From NCBI GenBank assembly GCA_040506775.1, contig JBEVWC010000020.1:62001-126000 (forward strand): DNA of 64,000 nt, written 5' to 3'. The translations under genes and the position numbers were made by a program. Positions 52,422-60,968 of this stretch are shown here, in pieces. The notes beneath the pieces are model-generated. The model was given only the letters and a program-made list of their open reading frames with translations, was not told the DNA's origin and searched no databases. This stretch comes from Thiodiazotropha sp040506775. Lineage in GTDB: Bacteria > Pseudomonadota > Gammaproteobacteria > Chromatiales > Chromatiaceae. Within the stretch, counting starts at the first letter, position 1. Every line of letters begins with the position of its first letter.

Positions 52422-55067
52422 TCAATCCGCGGAAGCTTGCTGGGCGGGCAGTTCGAAGATGAATCGGGCGCCACCCGCCTCGCCATTCGCGGCGAACACC
52501 CGGCCCCGGTGCTTCTCCGCCACCACTTTGACGAAACTCAGACCCAGGCCGACTCCGCGAAATTCTCGGGCTGCCACGGGGGGGGATTGCACGAACGGCA
52601 TGAAGATATCCCCCTGCAGACTATCCGGGAGACCCGGTCCCTGATCCGTGACCTCACAGACCACCCGATCATCCCGACGCGTGATCCTGAGTGTCACCCG
52701 GCTCTCGGATGGTGAAAACTTCACCGCGTTCTCCAGCAGGTTGAGCAGGGCCCGTTCCAGCAGGGTCGGGTCGCCTTGCAACCACAGCTCCTCCTCCGGA
52801 AACTCCCCATTCACCGCCACGGACGCGGCTTTCGCCTGCACGTAGACCTCATCCAGGGCATTACAGGCAACACTGATCAGATCCAGTTCCTGGAAATCCG
52901 CAGCCTCTACCGCCTCTGCCCGGGCCAGACGCAGAAAGTCATCGGCCAGTTTCAGGGAGCGCCGGGCGAGTGGCTCGATCTGTTTCGCCAGCGCCTCACC
53001 GCTGCCCTGGCAATTCTGCTGGGACTGGGTCAGGGAGAGCAGTGAAGTGATCGGCGAGCGGAGGTCATGGGAAAGAAAATTCAGCATCTTTGCCCGGGTC
53101 CTTTCGGTGCGCTTCAGAGTAGCGATATTGGACAGATTCACGATCATGCCGTGGAACTCGGTTTCCACGCCCACCAGGGGCTGAAGCTGTACGAACAGTT
53201 CCGTCTCCGGCGCACGCCCCGCCTCAAAGCGCATCGCCTGCCCCTCCAGCATGACCCGGCGGAACGCCTCCTCCCAGTTTCCACCACCGCTGATCTCCAG
53301 CACCCGCAGCAATTCATAGGCATCCTCCCCCAGCAGATCGGATTCCTGGAGATGTCCAAGATAGTGTGAACTGCGGGGATTCGACATCACCACCTGACCG
53401 TGACTGTTGATCACCATCAGCCCGTCATCCATCTGCCCCACCGCACTCTGAATCAAATTGCGAAAGCGTTGGATTCGCACCGTGGTCTCCCGCAACTGGG
53501 CGATGCGTAACTCGACCCGCTCCAGCACCCCCCCATCCCGATCTCTGGGCGGTTGGGAAAACTGCTTGGCGAAATCGCTCAACAGGCGCAGACCCTCCCG
53601 CTCCGGCACCCGATTTCTTGGCCAGCAGAGACCCAACTGCCAGGCGCCTTCCGGACGTGCCACCAGGGTCCAGGTTTCCGCTCCCGAACGGGTCCAGGTG
53701 CCCACCTCAAGGCCAGGCAGAGGTGCCCCCAGGTTTGCGCCGTCCTGCATCAGTGGCACCTCCTTCACCGCGTCATACACCACCCACCCCTGTAGCGGCA
53801 TCAAACGGGAGAGAAACTGCATTGCCGAGGTCAGGTCGCCAAGCGGCGGATGCACCGGCATGCTCATCTGCTCGCGCTGCAGCCGCTCGAGTTGTTCGTT
53901 CAGATAACGCACCGCCTGATCAAGACGCCGCCAACTCCAGATAGGATAACTCAGCGCCAACCCCAGCAGCCCCGAGGCCGGTGGCAACCAGATCCCCATC
54001 ACCCGCAGCAAAACCCCGCAGGCGATCAGGTACAGGGCCAGCACCAGCATCGACACCAGGGGAGCGGCCCGGGTGGGAAAAAAGGGGTACAAAAGAAACG
54101 GCACCATGACGATGAGGGCATTCGCCAGCATCTGGGTCAGCGAACCGACCGGAGTCACCACCTCCCCACGGCGAAGCGTGTCGAGAATGTTCGCATTGAT
54201 CTCCACCCCGGGCATGGGTACACCATAGCCCGACAGGGGGGTGGGCAGGGCGTCTCCGATACCGGTGGCGGTCACACCGACCAGAACGATCCGGTTGCGA
54301 AACAGTTCGGCCTCGAAGTCACCCGCAACCACCTGGCTGTAACTGTAACGGGGATAGTGTCCGGCGGGTCCCGCATAGGGGATCAGACGATGGGTATGGC
54401 GACTGATTCGCTGCACCTCGGGGGAGGGTCTGGATGGGGGCGGCGACTGCAATGGAAAGCGTTCGGGATCCAGACCGTGCAAAAGGCTGAGTGTGAGATG
54501 CGGCCAGAAGGCCTCGCCCAGCCCCTCATAGAGAAATACGCCCCGGGCGATCCCGTCCGGGTCCAGGTCGATATGCACATGCCCCAACCCGGCTGCCACG
54601 TTGGCCAATGCCGGGATCGGCAGTGTTTCGACCAGCATGCCCCCCTGGCGACGCTGTTCGAGTATCACCGGGAAGTAGACCCGCTCACTGGCGGCCACCG
54701 ACTGGATCAGTCGCCGATCCGCCTCTGGATTGTTCGGATCGGGTTCCGCCAGCAGGATGTCGAACACAATGGCCCGGGCACCCGCCCGACTGAGCCGGTC
54801 GATCAGTTCCGCATGCCAGTATCTAGGCCAGGGCCAGCGGCCGATCGCCTCGAGGCTCTTCTCATCCACCGCGACGATGACGATGTCATCCGCCGCAGCC
54901 CGGGTCATCCAGCCCATCTGCAGGTCATACAGCAGCAGATCCCAGCGCCACAACCAACCACTGGCGGCCATGAAGCCGGTGAAGACCAGGAGTATCAGCG
55001 CAGTCCTCAGGGATTCCGCTGAACCCGGAGCGCCTCTGCGGACGACAGTCAAAGGCTCAGTCCCCAT
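52422..55067 (-). CDS. CHASE2-domain sensor histidine kinase
   Basis: The protein of about 881 residues has an N-terminal helix (about 20-40) and a periplasmic CHASE2 domain (about 45-305, IVIVAVDEKSLEAIGRWPWPR and PGVEINANILDTL). Three helices (about 315-390), a poorly defined cytoplasmic region (GAF-like or linker), a PAS-like segment (about 575-680) and a HisKA domain with FLSHDLRSP follow. The ATPase domain has LENAVKF, DQGPGLP and GVGLGLSFV. It should phosphorylate the response regulator encoded two genes upstream. ATG at 55067 is assumed; the frame is open to 55145 and no ribosome binding site decides. Confidence 0.88.
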   Translation of the reverse strand: MGTEPLTVVRRGAPGSAESLRTALILLVFTGFMAASGWLWRWDLLLYDLQMGWMTRAAADDIVIVAVDEKSLEAIGRWPWPRYWHAELIDRLSRAGARAIVFDILLAEPDPNNPEADRRLIQSVAASERVYFPVILEQRRQGGMLVETLPIPALANVAAGLGHVHIDLDPDGIARGVFLYEGLGEAFWPHLTLSLLHGLDPERFPLQSPPPSRPSPEVQRISRHTHRLIPYAGPAGHYPRYSYSQVVAGDFEAELFRNRIVLVGVTATGIGDALPTPLSGYGVPMPGVEINANILDTLRRGEVVTPVGSLTQMLANALIVMVPFLLYPFFPTRAAPLVSMLVLALYLIACGVLLRVMGIWLPPASGLLGLALSYPIWSWRRLDQAVRYLNEQLERLQREQMSMPVHPPLGDLTSAMQFLSRLMPLQGWVVYDAVKEVPLMQDGANLGAPLPGLEVGTWTRSGAETWTLVARPEGAWQLGLCWPRNRVPEREGLRLLSDFAKQFSQPPRDRDGGVLERVELRIAQLRETTVRIQRFRNLIQSAVGQMDDGLMVINSHGQVVMSNPRSSHYLGHLQESDLLGEDAYELLRVLEISGGGNWEEAFRRVMLEGQAMRFEAGRAPETELFVQLQPLVGVETEFHGMIVNLSNIATLKRTERTRAKMLNFLSHDLRSPITSLLSLTQSQQNCQGSGEALAKQIEPLARRSLKLADDFLRLARAEAVEAADFQELDLISVACNALDEVYVQAKAASVAVNGEFPEEELWLQGDPTLLERALLNLLENAVKFSPSESRVTLRITRRDDRVVCEVTDQGPGLPDSLQGDIFMPFVQSPPVAAREFRGVGLGLSFVKVVAEKHRGRVFAANGEAGGARFIFELPAQQASAD

Positions 55068-55310
55068 CACCGCTTGATCGAATTTCCAGTCCGGCGACGT
55101 GCCCCCTAACAGGCAAGGCACGCCATCCAAGCCGAACGGGTTCATCGACGTTCACGGGAAAACCGTAAGCTTGATCGGCGCAGGGGACAGACATGGCAAT
55201 ATCCTGGATCAGACAGGCTCTGGTGAGTCGGACAGGGGCGCCCCGGGGACGCCGGGGATGACACTATACCAGGAGAAGTCTCACCGCAGCGGAAATCAAA
55301 CAGTGGCTGT

Positions 55311-56660
55311 TTACCACCCTCCACGGGGAAGCCCCAGGGGTATTACCGGCGATCTCAGTGGCTGATCCGCATTGTCGGTTAACGCCTCTACCCTGACATA
55401 GCCGAGGCCCGGAAGCGGCCCAAGCATTTCAAAGCCCAGATCGAACCCCAGACGTTCGAACAGCAGCTCATGCCCATCCGGATCCCGGGACAGCAGCAAG
55501 CGGTAGGCCCAGGCCCCCGGAGTTGCGGTCCAGCGAAACAGTACCCCCCGTGGCGTGATCAGCGGAGGGTAAAGGAGCGGTGGCGAGGCGGACTGTCCAG
55601 CCGGCTCGTGTGGCGTTTTTGCGCCCCTTTCCGATCCGGCGATCTCAACGACCCGCTTGCCCTCCAGGCCCTCCCAACCCTGCTCATCGATACCCCGTAT
55701 CCCCAGCACGTAGAGGTCTTCAACGGGTAGAGTCAGACGACTCTGACTTACGGGTGTCAGCACCTCATCAACCAGGGTCCCCTGCAGATCGATCAACTGA
55801 ACCCGATAGCGTTGAGCCAGCGCCAGATCAGGCCAGTCCAGTTGCAGCGAAGTGTCGGTCTGCTGTATGTCCATCCCATCCAGATCCGGTTTGGGCAATA
55901 ACATACGGGGCTTGCCGGGGGGATCACCGGGTATCACCTGGACACCCTCACCTGATGACAGATCCGTGGTTTCACCCTGTGCGCTCACCCCGACACGTCC
56001 CTCGTTGACCTCGGTCCGGGTTTCTCCCGAAGGGGCCGTAACCGCGACCCGAAATGCGGTACCCCGTACCACCGTGACAGCGGCGGGTGTGTGAATCTCA
56101 TAGCGGGACCTGGGATGGATTCGGGGTACGACCTGGTTCTCCAGGCGCCCCCGCTGCAGATGAATCCGGGTATCCAGCATACCCTTGCCCTGGAAGGCCG
56201 AGAGGGCATCGAACACGACTTCACTGTGCTCCCCGATCAGCAAAGATGAGCCATCGGCAAACACCACAGAGACCCGGGAGTCTGCTCCGGTCATGATCCG
56301 GTCACCCGCCTGCAGGACCGTGTCAATTTCCAGTTCGATCCAGTCGTCCTGATTGATATGGCGCAGCCTGGCAGTTCCCGACACCCGGGAAACCCGGACC
56401 CCGTCAATCAGTGCTTTCATCCAGTCGATGGGGATTTGAATGCCGAAACCCACCGGAATTCTGCGATCCTCGACGATACCGTTATAGTCCTGTAACTGCT
56501 CCGCAGTGAATTCGGGTTTCAGGTAACGCTCGACCAGCATCGTCAGGTTTTCGCCCTCACGAATCCGGTAGGTCCAATCCTCCCCCCAGGCATGCCAGGC
56601 CGTGAACCACAGCAGCAGGCCACCGAGCAATGATGTTTTCAGAAGCTTGCGGGATCGCAT
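55311..56660 (-). CDS. LysM-FecR periplasmic protein
   Basis: The 449-residue protein has a signal peptide (about 1-26), a LysM-like segment (about 29-78, YRIREGENLTMLVERYL), a FecR domain (about 110-240, with DSRVSVVFADGSSLLIGEHSE and TVVRGTAFRVAV) and a C-terminal beta-rich part with fibronectin-like strands. FecR domains transmit signals across the periplasm in iron uptake but also occur with CHASE2 kinases and surface proteins. It stands between the response regulator and CHASE2 kinase genes on the same strand, so it is likely a periplasmic partner of the kinase. Confidence 0.87.
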   Translation of the reverse strand: MRSRKLLKTSLLGGLLLWFTAWHAWGEDWTYRIREGENLTMLVERYLKPEFTAEQLQDYNGIVEDRRIPVGFGIQIPIDWMKALIDGVRVSRVSGTARLRHINQDDWIELEIDTVLQAGDRIMTGADSRVSVVFADGSSLLIGEHSEVVFDALSAFQGKGMLDTRIHLQRGRLENQVVPRIHPRSRYEIHTPAAVTVVRGTAFRVAVTAPSGETRTEVNEGRVGVSAQGETTDLSSGEGVQVIPGDPPGKPRMLLPKPDLDGMDIQQTDTSLQLDWPDLALAQRYRVQLIDLQGTLVDEVLTPVSQSRLTLPVEDLYVLGIRGIDEQGWEGLEGKRVVEIAGSERGAKTPHEPAGQSASPPLLYPPLITPRGVLFRWTATPGAWAYRLLLSRDPDGHELLFERLGFDLGFEMLGPLPGLGYVRVEALTDNADQPLRSPVIPLGLPRGGW

Positions 56661-56694
56661 GGAGGCATCTCAACCGGACAGCCCGTCAGGACTG

Positions 56695-57399
56695 TTAATG
56701 GGTGCTCCTGGACGGGTCCTTCTCATCCAGAAACTCGAGGCGGTATCCCTGATGATACACCGCTTTCAAGCGCCAACCCTTATCCGGGGTCAGGGCCAGT
56801 TTACGTCGCAGTCGGCTGATATGGGTATCCACCGTGCGGGTCATCAAACCCGGCCCGACACCCCAGACACTCTCGAGGAGATGATCCCGGGACAACAGAC
56901 GCCCGATGTTGCTGAACAGCATCCATGCGAGTTGAAACTCCTTTTCGGTCAGCTCGACCGGTTCCTCATTGAGGACCAACTTCTTGTGGACCCGGTTCAG
57001 GAGAAAATCCGCGATGCGTATCTGATCCCGCCGGCCGTTGTGCCGACGCACCAAAGCCTTCACCCGGGCCAGCATCACATCCCGGTTCACCGGCTTGGCC
57101 AGATAGTCATCCGCCCCCTTCTCGAGGGCTTCAATGATATCCGCCTCACCATCGCGATGGGTGATGAAAAAGATCGGTAGGTCCCACTCCCTTTCCTGAC
57201 GAATCCAGGACAGGACATCCACTCCGCTCATTCCCGGCAGTTCCCAATCCATGATCAGCAGATCGTAGGTCTCGTGGCGCAACTCGCGCATGAAGGCGTC
57301 CGCAGTATGGAACACCCGACAGGCATAACCCTCATCCTCGAGCCACTCTTTCATCACCGCCGACTGCACCGTGTCGTCTTCCAGATAAGCGATGCGCAT
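56695..57399 (-). CDS. OmpR/PhoB-family response regulator
   Basis: This 234-residue regulator has a receiver domain (acidic pair in YLEDD, phosphorylated Asp in LLIMDWELPG, Lys in YLAKPV) and a winged-helix DNA-binding domain (LTEKEFQLAWMLFSNIGRLLSRDHLLESVWG). GGAG lies six bases before the ATG at 57399; an ATG at 57402 is directly adjacent. It is followed by the FecR and CHASE2 kinase genes and is their probable output; targets are unknown. Confidence 0.93.
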   Translation of the reverse strand: MRIAYLEDDTVQSAVMKEWLEDEGYACRVFHTADAFMRELRHETYDLLIMDWELPGMSGVDVLSWIRQEREWDLPIFFITHRDGEADIIEALEKGADDYLAKPVNRDVMLARVKALVRRHNGRRDQIRIADFLLNRVHKKLVLNEEPVELTEKEFQLAWMLFSNIGRLLSRDHLLESVWGVGPGLMTRTVDTHISRLRRKLALTPDKGWRLKAVYHQGYRLEFLDEKDPSRSTH

Positions 57400-57558
57400 C
57401 ATCCTCTCCCAACTAGGCAAACAAGCAGGTATTACGCTCCGGACAAGTCCGGAGCGTGCCATCCAGGGCTGGCACAGGTTCCGCCGATGTGTGCGTGAGT
57501 ATTTGGCATGTGGTCAGACAACCCACCTGCCTCGCCTGCTAAACCTATTGCCTTTGAC

Positions 57559-58362
57559 TCAATTCACTTTCAGTTCCACGCGGCGATTCTGCTCCCGTCC
57601 CTGTGCCGTAGCATTGTCCGCCACGGGGGCAGTCTCACCCTTACCACTCACCTTGATGATTGCAGCAGGCACCCCCTGGGAGACCAGGAACTGTGCCACC
57701 GCCCGGGCCCGCTTTTCTGACAGAGCCTGATTGTATTGGGTGGATCCCCGTGAATCCGTATGTCCAATGACCTGCACAGATTTCACGTCCTGACGGGACT
57801 TGAGCGTATCAGCCACCTGGCGCAACTCGGTGGCGTAACCCCCTTCGATACGATCGCTGTCAACTTCAAAGGGAATCCGGTTGAGGACGATTTTCATCGC
57901 GCACCCCCGGCCGTCCACACTGGCTCCCGCCGGTGTGCCCGGACATTGATCCCTGGCATCCACAACGCCATCCCCATCGCTGTCCAGCTCACAGCCCTGG
58001 TCATCCACCTGGGCACCCTGGGGCGTCCCCGGGCACTGATCCAGGTTGTCAGCCACTCCGTCCCCATCGCTGTCCGGAATACACCCTTGCGCATCCACAC
58101 TGACCCCTGCGGGCGTATCCGGACAACGATCCTGTTCATCCACAACGCCATCGCCGTCTGTATCGCTTGCCATCGGTGCAGCGAAACATCCGGTTTTGCC
58201 AGGATCGGCATCACGAAAATCCGTGGTCCAACACTCCCCAGCACTGTTGCGCCAGACGCTTCCCGCCGCATCGTAGGCAACCCCTTTGCCGCCCACAGCC
58301 GATCCACTGGTCAAGCCCAACAGAATGGCCATGCTGATTGTACGCTTGGTGCTGTAATTCAT
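57559..58362 (-). CDS. OmpA-family protein with thrombospondin type-3 repeats
   Basis: The 267-residue protein has a signal peptide (about 1-24) and three calcium-binding TSP3-like repeats (about 60-150), each built as D-x-D-G-D-G-V with a later Cys (DTDGDGVVDEQDRCPDTPAG and similar). A C-terminal OmpA peptidoglycan-binding domain follows (VQVIGHTDSRGSTQYNQALS, RAVAQFLVSQGV, NRRVELKVN). It links outer membrane and wall; no barrel domain is present, so it is probably periplasmic or lipid-independent. The ATG at 58362 is set by the signal peptide. Confidence 0.93.
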   Translation of the reverse strand: MNYSTKRTISMAILLGLTSGSAVGGKGVAYDAAGSVWRNSAGECWTTDFRDADPGKTGCFAAPMASDTDGDGVVDEQDRCPDTPAGVSVDAQGCIPDSDGDGVADNLDQCPGTPQGAQVDDQGCELDSDGDGVVDARDQCPGTPAGASVDGRGCAMKIVLNRIPFEVDSDRIEGGYATELRQVADTLKSRQDVKSVQVIGHTDSRGSTQYNQALSEKRARAVAQFLVSQGVPAAIIKVSGKGETAPVADNATAQGREQNRRVELKVN

Positions 58363-58419
58363 TGTCCACTCACTCCGTTTCACGTTTGAATTGATAAGAT
58401 CCGATCCCCTGCATGGCAG

Positions 58420-59238
58420 CTAACTCGAAGCCACCTGGTAGAGATGAACATCCCGCTGGGGATAGGGAATATTGATACCTTCACGATCGAAAGCGGTCTT
58501 GATGTTTTCCAGCAGCGAAGCACGGGTGGTCCAGTAGTCGCTGGACTTAACCCAAGGCCGCACCGCGAAGTCCACGCTGCTTTCACCCAGTTCGAGCAGC
58601 ATGATGGTAGGAGCAGGATCCTTGAGCAGGGTGGCATCCTCATCCAGCACCTGCTTGATAAGCGCCTGGGCTTTCTTCATGTCATCGGCGTAACCGATGC
58701 CAATGACCAGATCGATCCGGCGTGTGTCCCGGGCGGAGTAGTTGATAATGGTTCCACTGTAGATCTGGGCATTCGGCATGGTGATCTCACGGTTATCACC
58801 GGTTTTCAACACCGTGTGGAAAATCCGGATATCCTCAACCACACCGGAGGTACCCCCAGCCTCAACAAAATCCCCCAGCTTGAAGGGGCGGAAGATGATC
58901 AGCATGACACCTGCGGCAAAACTCGACAGGGAGTCCTTCAAAGCCAAACCTATGGCCAGGCCGGCGGCACCCAGAATTGCCATTGCGGAGGTGGTGTTGA
59001 CGCCCAGCTGCTCGAGGGCCGCCAGGACCACCACCGCCAACAAGGCCATCTTGACAATGTTTCCAAGAAAGCTGACCAGCATGGGATCGACATTGCTGCG
59101 GGTCATCACCGCACGCAACGCCCGGGTCAATGCCGATGCGATCCAGCGACCGATCACAAACACCAGCAGCGCCATGAAGATCTTGGTTCCCCAGGGAATC
59201 AGATAGGTATCCAGCAAGGTATTCAAATCAAAGTCCAT
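58420..59238 (-). CDS. Small-conductance mechanosensitive channel, MscS family
   Basis: This 272-residue protein has three helices (about 18-38, 58-80 and 85-115), the pore helix LGAAGLAIGLALKDSLSSFAAG and the cytoplasmic beta domain (PFKLGDFVEAGGTSGVVEDI, NAQIYSGTIINYS). This is the short MscS form that relieves osmotic shock. It lies 57 bases upstream of the OmpA-like gene on the same strand. Length equals the E. coli MscS-type core. Confidence 0.95.
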   Translation of the reverse strand: MDFDLNTLLDTYLIPWGTKIFMALLVFVIGRWIASALTRALRAVMTRSNVDPMLVSFLGNIVKMALLAVVVLAALEQLGVNTTSAMAILGAAGLAIGLALKDSLSSFAAGVMLIIFRPFKLGDFVEAGGTSGVVEDIRIFHTVLKTGDNREITMPNAQIYSGTIINYSARDTRRIDLVIGIGYADDMKKAQALIKQVLDEDATLLKDPAPTIMLLELGESSVDFAVRPWVKSSDYWTTRASLLENIKTAFDREGINIPYPQRDVHLYQVASS

Positions 59239-59598
59239 AAGTTACTCCGCTCAGTTGATTGTTCGCCCCTCGACAAGGTGGCAGGACAGCGAATCGAGGT
59301 GGCGAGATCAGCCACGCAAGAGCTCTGGCTAACATCGACTCAAAACGATTCGGAAGCTCAGTATACCCCCCGAATGGTTGTGCAGCTTATGCAATCCCTT
59401 TTCCCGGTTAAAGGCGCCACCTGTGAAGATTTGTAAACTTGTTGTCACACATCCCGACGTTCACTATCGTCCCAACATGCGCCTCGCTCATCATGGATTG
59501 TGAAATTTTCACTCAATCCTCTTATGGTTTTTTTGCTAAGGTCTGCGCGTAATGTTTACAGACACCGCCCAATCCACGACACGGGATCAGTAAAACCC
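59239..59598. other. Divergent intergenic region upstream of the HugZ-like gene
   Basis: Apart from the promoter candidate at 59442-59470 I see no gene, repeat or riboswitch here. The open frame from 59500 is not conserved. Confidence 0.4.
59442..59470 (+). promoter_or_regulatory. Candidate sigma-70 promoter of the HugZ-like gene
   Basis: TTGTCA (59442-59447) is followed after exactly 17 bases by TATCGT (59465-59470), 128 bases before the ATG at 59599. Confidence 0.4.
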
Positions 59599-60300
59599 AT
59601 GAAACCGGAAACACCCCATGACCTGCTGATCGATGCCATATTGAAACTTTGGACCTCGAGTTTTCATGGCCTGCTCTCAACCCACTCCGTCAAGTTTCCG
59701 GGCTATCCATTCGGCTCTTTGCTGCCGGTTTGTCGAGACTCCAAAGGCAATCCTTTGCTGTTGATTTCTCACCTTGCACAACACACCCGTAATCTCGAAG
59801 CCGACCCGCACTGTTCCCTGACCCTCAGTGAAACTGATGAGGAGGACATCCAGCAGTCAGGCCGCTTGACCTGCCTGGCCCGGGCAGAGGCCCTGAACTC
59901 CAATGCTTCGGCGGAACGCTACTTTCGCTATTACCCGGAGACCCGGCGTTACTATAAGGAAATGAACTTCCGCTTTTACCGCCTACTCCTGCAACAGCAC
60001 TATTTCATTGGCGGGTTTGGCTCCGCACGCTGGTTCGATGCCAGCCGTGTACCACCACCTGCCCCCTTTGCGGCCGCAGAAGAGGCGGAACTGCTGTTTC
60101 AGCTCAATGCCAAGGGACAGAATCTGTTGCGGCGTTATCTGCATCAGCGGGAGATTCCGGCCAATGCCGTGCTTATTGAAGCGGTGGGCATCGATCCGCT
60201 GGGTCTGGATATACGCATGGAGCACAAGCTGCAGCGCCTGACGTTTCCGCAAGGCCTCTCAAGCTCAGCGGATTTTCTAAGTCAAATCAGGGATCTGTAG
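59599..60300 (+). CDS. HugZ-like split-barrel (pyridoxamine 5'-phosphate oxidase fold) protein
   Basis: The 233-residue protein has the flavin-reductase-like split barrel of the HugZ/pyridoxamine-phosphate-oxidase family: SSFHGLLSTHS, PFGSLLPVCRDSKGNPLLLIS, HTRNLEADPHCSLTL and HYFIGGFGSARWF. It ends in a DUF2470-like domain (about 155-230). HugZ proteins bind or degrade heme; the function here is inferred from the family only. The ATG at 59599 is chosen by conservation. The gene stands alone ahead of the TusE-like gene. Confidence 0.85.
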   Translation: MKPETPHDLLIDAILKLWTSSFHGLLSTHSVKFPGYPFGSLLPVCRDSKGNPLLLISHLAQHTRNLEADPHCSLTLSETDEEDIQQSGRLTCLARAEALNSNASAERYFRYYPETRRYYKEMNFRFYRLLLQQHYFIGGFGSARWFDASRVPPPAPFAAAEEAELLFQLNAKGQNLLRRYLHQREIPANAVLIEAVGIDPLGLDIRMEHKLQRLTFPQGLSSSADFLSQIRDL

Positions 60301-60419
60301 ACAATCACACCGATCACCCTCAAATACCCTGCAAACTAAAGGGTAGAATCCCGCAGCCCGTTAACCGTACACTTGCCCCTAATAACCAACCATTTCACTA
60401 GGTATTAGGAGCAGATGTA

Positions 60420-60719
60420 ATGAGTGTCGAAATCCCGGAACGCGACGGTGACGGTTACCTTACCGATATGAATGCATGGACCCCGGAAATCGCCCGGGCC
60501 ATGGCCGATGCAGATGATTACGAACTGACCGATGAAAAGTGGGACCAGATCATCAAGGCCCGTGAATACTACAACGAGCACAACGTGGTACCGCCGATCC
60601 GCAAATTTTCCAAGTACCTGGGTGCGGACAAGAAGGAGATGTTCGAGCTGTGGATGACCGGCCCGATGAAACCGATCACCAAATACGGCGGTCTGCCCAA
60701 ACCGACCGGATGCGTCTGA
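60420..60719 (+). CDS. TusE/DsrC-family sulfur-relay protein
   Basis: The 99-residue protein ends GGLPKPTGCV, with the conserved penultimate cysteine that carries sulfur in TusE and DsrC. The second cysteine that true DsrC has about ten residues earlier is absent; KYG stands in the region. So it fits TusE or a DsrC-like paralogue that transfers sulfur in tRNA thiolation or elsewhere, rather than the dissimilatory sulfite reductase partner. GGAG lies nine bases before the ATG. It is followed by a strong terminator. Confidence 0.88.
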   Translation: MSVEIPERDGDGYLTDMNAWTPEIARAMADADDYELTDEKWDQIIKAREYYNEHNVVPPIRKFSKYLGADKKEMFELWMTGPMKPITKYGGLPKPTGCV

Positions 60720-60776
60720 TCACGCCAGGGAGCGAACTTCAGTCTTCAGCGCCCTGCTGAGGATACCGGTTCCATG

Positions 60777-60809
60777 AACCGCCCATCCCGACCGGGATGG
60801 GCGGTTTCC
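60777..60809 (+). terminator. Intrinsic-like terminator after the TusE-like gene
   Basis: AACCGCCCATCCC pairs perfectly with GGGATGGGCGGTT around a four-base loop, followed by TTTCCTGTC. The stem is strong but the T-run is short. Confidence 0.7.
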
Positions 60810-60968
60810 TGTCTCTCACAGGCATCGCCTTCCTTAGTTCATGATTCCCTTTTCCCTGATGGCTTGCGACTTCACATTGCCACCTCCCGGTTCCGATCTC
60901 TAAAATTAGGCTTTTGACCACCACACCTCTGGCCGGCTAGGCCGCAATGACAGCCTTGGAGTCGCAGT

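Noticed and set aside
53850..55022. Plus-strand open frame of 390 codons opposite the CHASE2 kinase
   Set aside because: His/Gln/Gly-rich shadow without domain.
60420..60719. Dissimilatory DsrC, taken as proof of a dsr sulfur oxidation pathway
   Set aside because: The second conserved cysteine is missing and no dsr genes are present in the window.
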